Made by a program: the position numbers and the translations under genes. The notes below the pieces were generated by a model. The model did no database searches, had not been told where the DNA came from, and saw only the letters and a program-made list of their open reading frames with translations. From Candidatus Kaiserbacteria bacterium RIFCSPLOWO2_01_FULL_54_13 (lineage in GTDB: Bacteria > Patescibacteriota > Minisyncoccia > Phycocordibacterales > UBA2100), in NCBI GenBank assembly GCA_001781685.1, contig MFLZ01000035.1, forward strand, positions 1 to 5,500: a DNA stretch of 5,500 nt. The letters run 5' to 3'. Every line of letters starts with the position of its first letter. The stretch's first letter is position 1. Shown piece by piece: positions 5,306-5,500 of the stretch.

Positions 5306-5500
5306 ATGCAATTCCAAGTGCCCCAATTTATCGAGGTTGAGGACAAAATCTTTGGGCCCTTGACCTTTAAGCAGTTCATCTACTGCATAGGCGGCCTTGG
5401 CGCGGCCTACCTCCTGTGGCGCGTTCTTCCGTTCTACTTCGCGGCGCCCTTGATCGCAGTAGTTGGCGGACTCGCGATGGCGCTCGCCTTCTTGCAGTGG
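5306..5500 (+). CDS. prgI: PrgI-family membrane protein of a T4SS (3' truncated by window)
   Basis: The first 65 residues are visible and the frame is open to the window end. The N-terminus MQFQVPQFIEVEDKIFGPLT, followed by FKQF and two adjacent membrane segments at about 24-40 and 43-63, matches the PrgI family: small two-span proteins in conjugation/T4SS loci of Gram-positive bacteria and CPR, thought to play the VirB3-like role beside the VirB4/TraC ATPase, which usually follows directly. I chose the ATG at 5306 because the family typically begins with a few residues before the VPQFIE-like phrase. No strong Shine-Dalgarno sequence lies at proper spacing; the upstream sequence is the right heptamer array, which suggests the natural leader was replaced. 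The symbol denotes the family, not orthology with the enterococcal pCF10 gene. Confidence 0.88.
   Translation, partial: MQFQVPQFIEVEDKIFGPLTFKQFIYCIGGLGAAYLLWRVLPFYFAAPLIAVVGGLAMALAFLQW

Overview
The window looks like part of a bacterial type IV secretion (T4SS)-type operon, most likely from a Patescibacteria/CPR (Parcubacteria-like) genome. That placement rests on the gene set and order (secreted Cys-containing protein, long VirB6/TrbL-like membrane protein, small helical protein with a Pro-rich tail, PrgI) as I remember it from such genomes. No rRNA or marker gene confirms it. All genes are on the + strand and tightly packed. TGA ends two of the genes, once within an ATGA overlap, so the standard bacterial code (table 11) fits and the TGA=Gly code of Gracilibacteria/SR1 does not.

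Layout: (1) positions 2-316, the 3' end of a helical protein of unknown function. It overlaps by 4 bp (2) positions 313-1914, a 533-residue exported protein with a clear signal peptide and eight cysteines. Next is (3) positions 1921-4170, a 749-residue protein with an N-terminal multi-pass membrane half (VirB6/TrbL type) and a long charged, coiled-coil-like C-terminal half. (4) Positions 4174-4869 encode a 231-residue soluble protein with a helical domain and a Pro-rich tail; the linker contains a 7-bp tandem repeat. (5) Positions 4881-5301 form a discrete module: a 23S-rRNA-intervening-sequence-type four-helix-bundle gene (4916-5287) bracketed by five-unit heptamer repeats in inverted orientation. 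(6) Position 5306 to the window end is the start of a PrgI-family membrane protein, which normally precedes the VirB4/TraC-like ATPase gene.

Genes 2, 3 and 6 plausibly contribute exported, inner-membrane channel and small membrane components of one secretion or DNA-transfer apparatus; 1 and 4 are probably accessory. The four-helix-bundle module does not belong functionally. It sits between gene 4 and prgI, has its own inverted repeats, and seems to separate a strong AGGAGG Shine-Dalgarno sequence (4872-4877) from the prgI start codon (5306). A 4-bp direct repeat (TTCT) flanks it. Deleting the module with one TTCT copy would restore AGGAGG-TTCT-ATG. This is the most interesting part of the window: a candidate small mobile or RNA-excisable element resembling 23S rRNA intervening sequences, but placed in a protein-coding operon.

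There is no intergenic gap over 300 bases, and I saw no tRNA, rRNA, CRISPR array, transposase, canonical promoter or canonical U-tract terminator.
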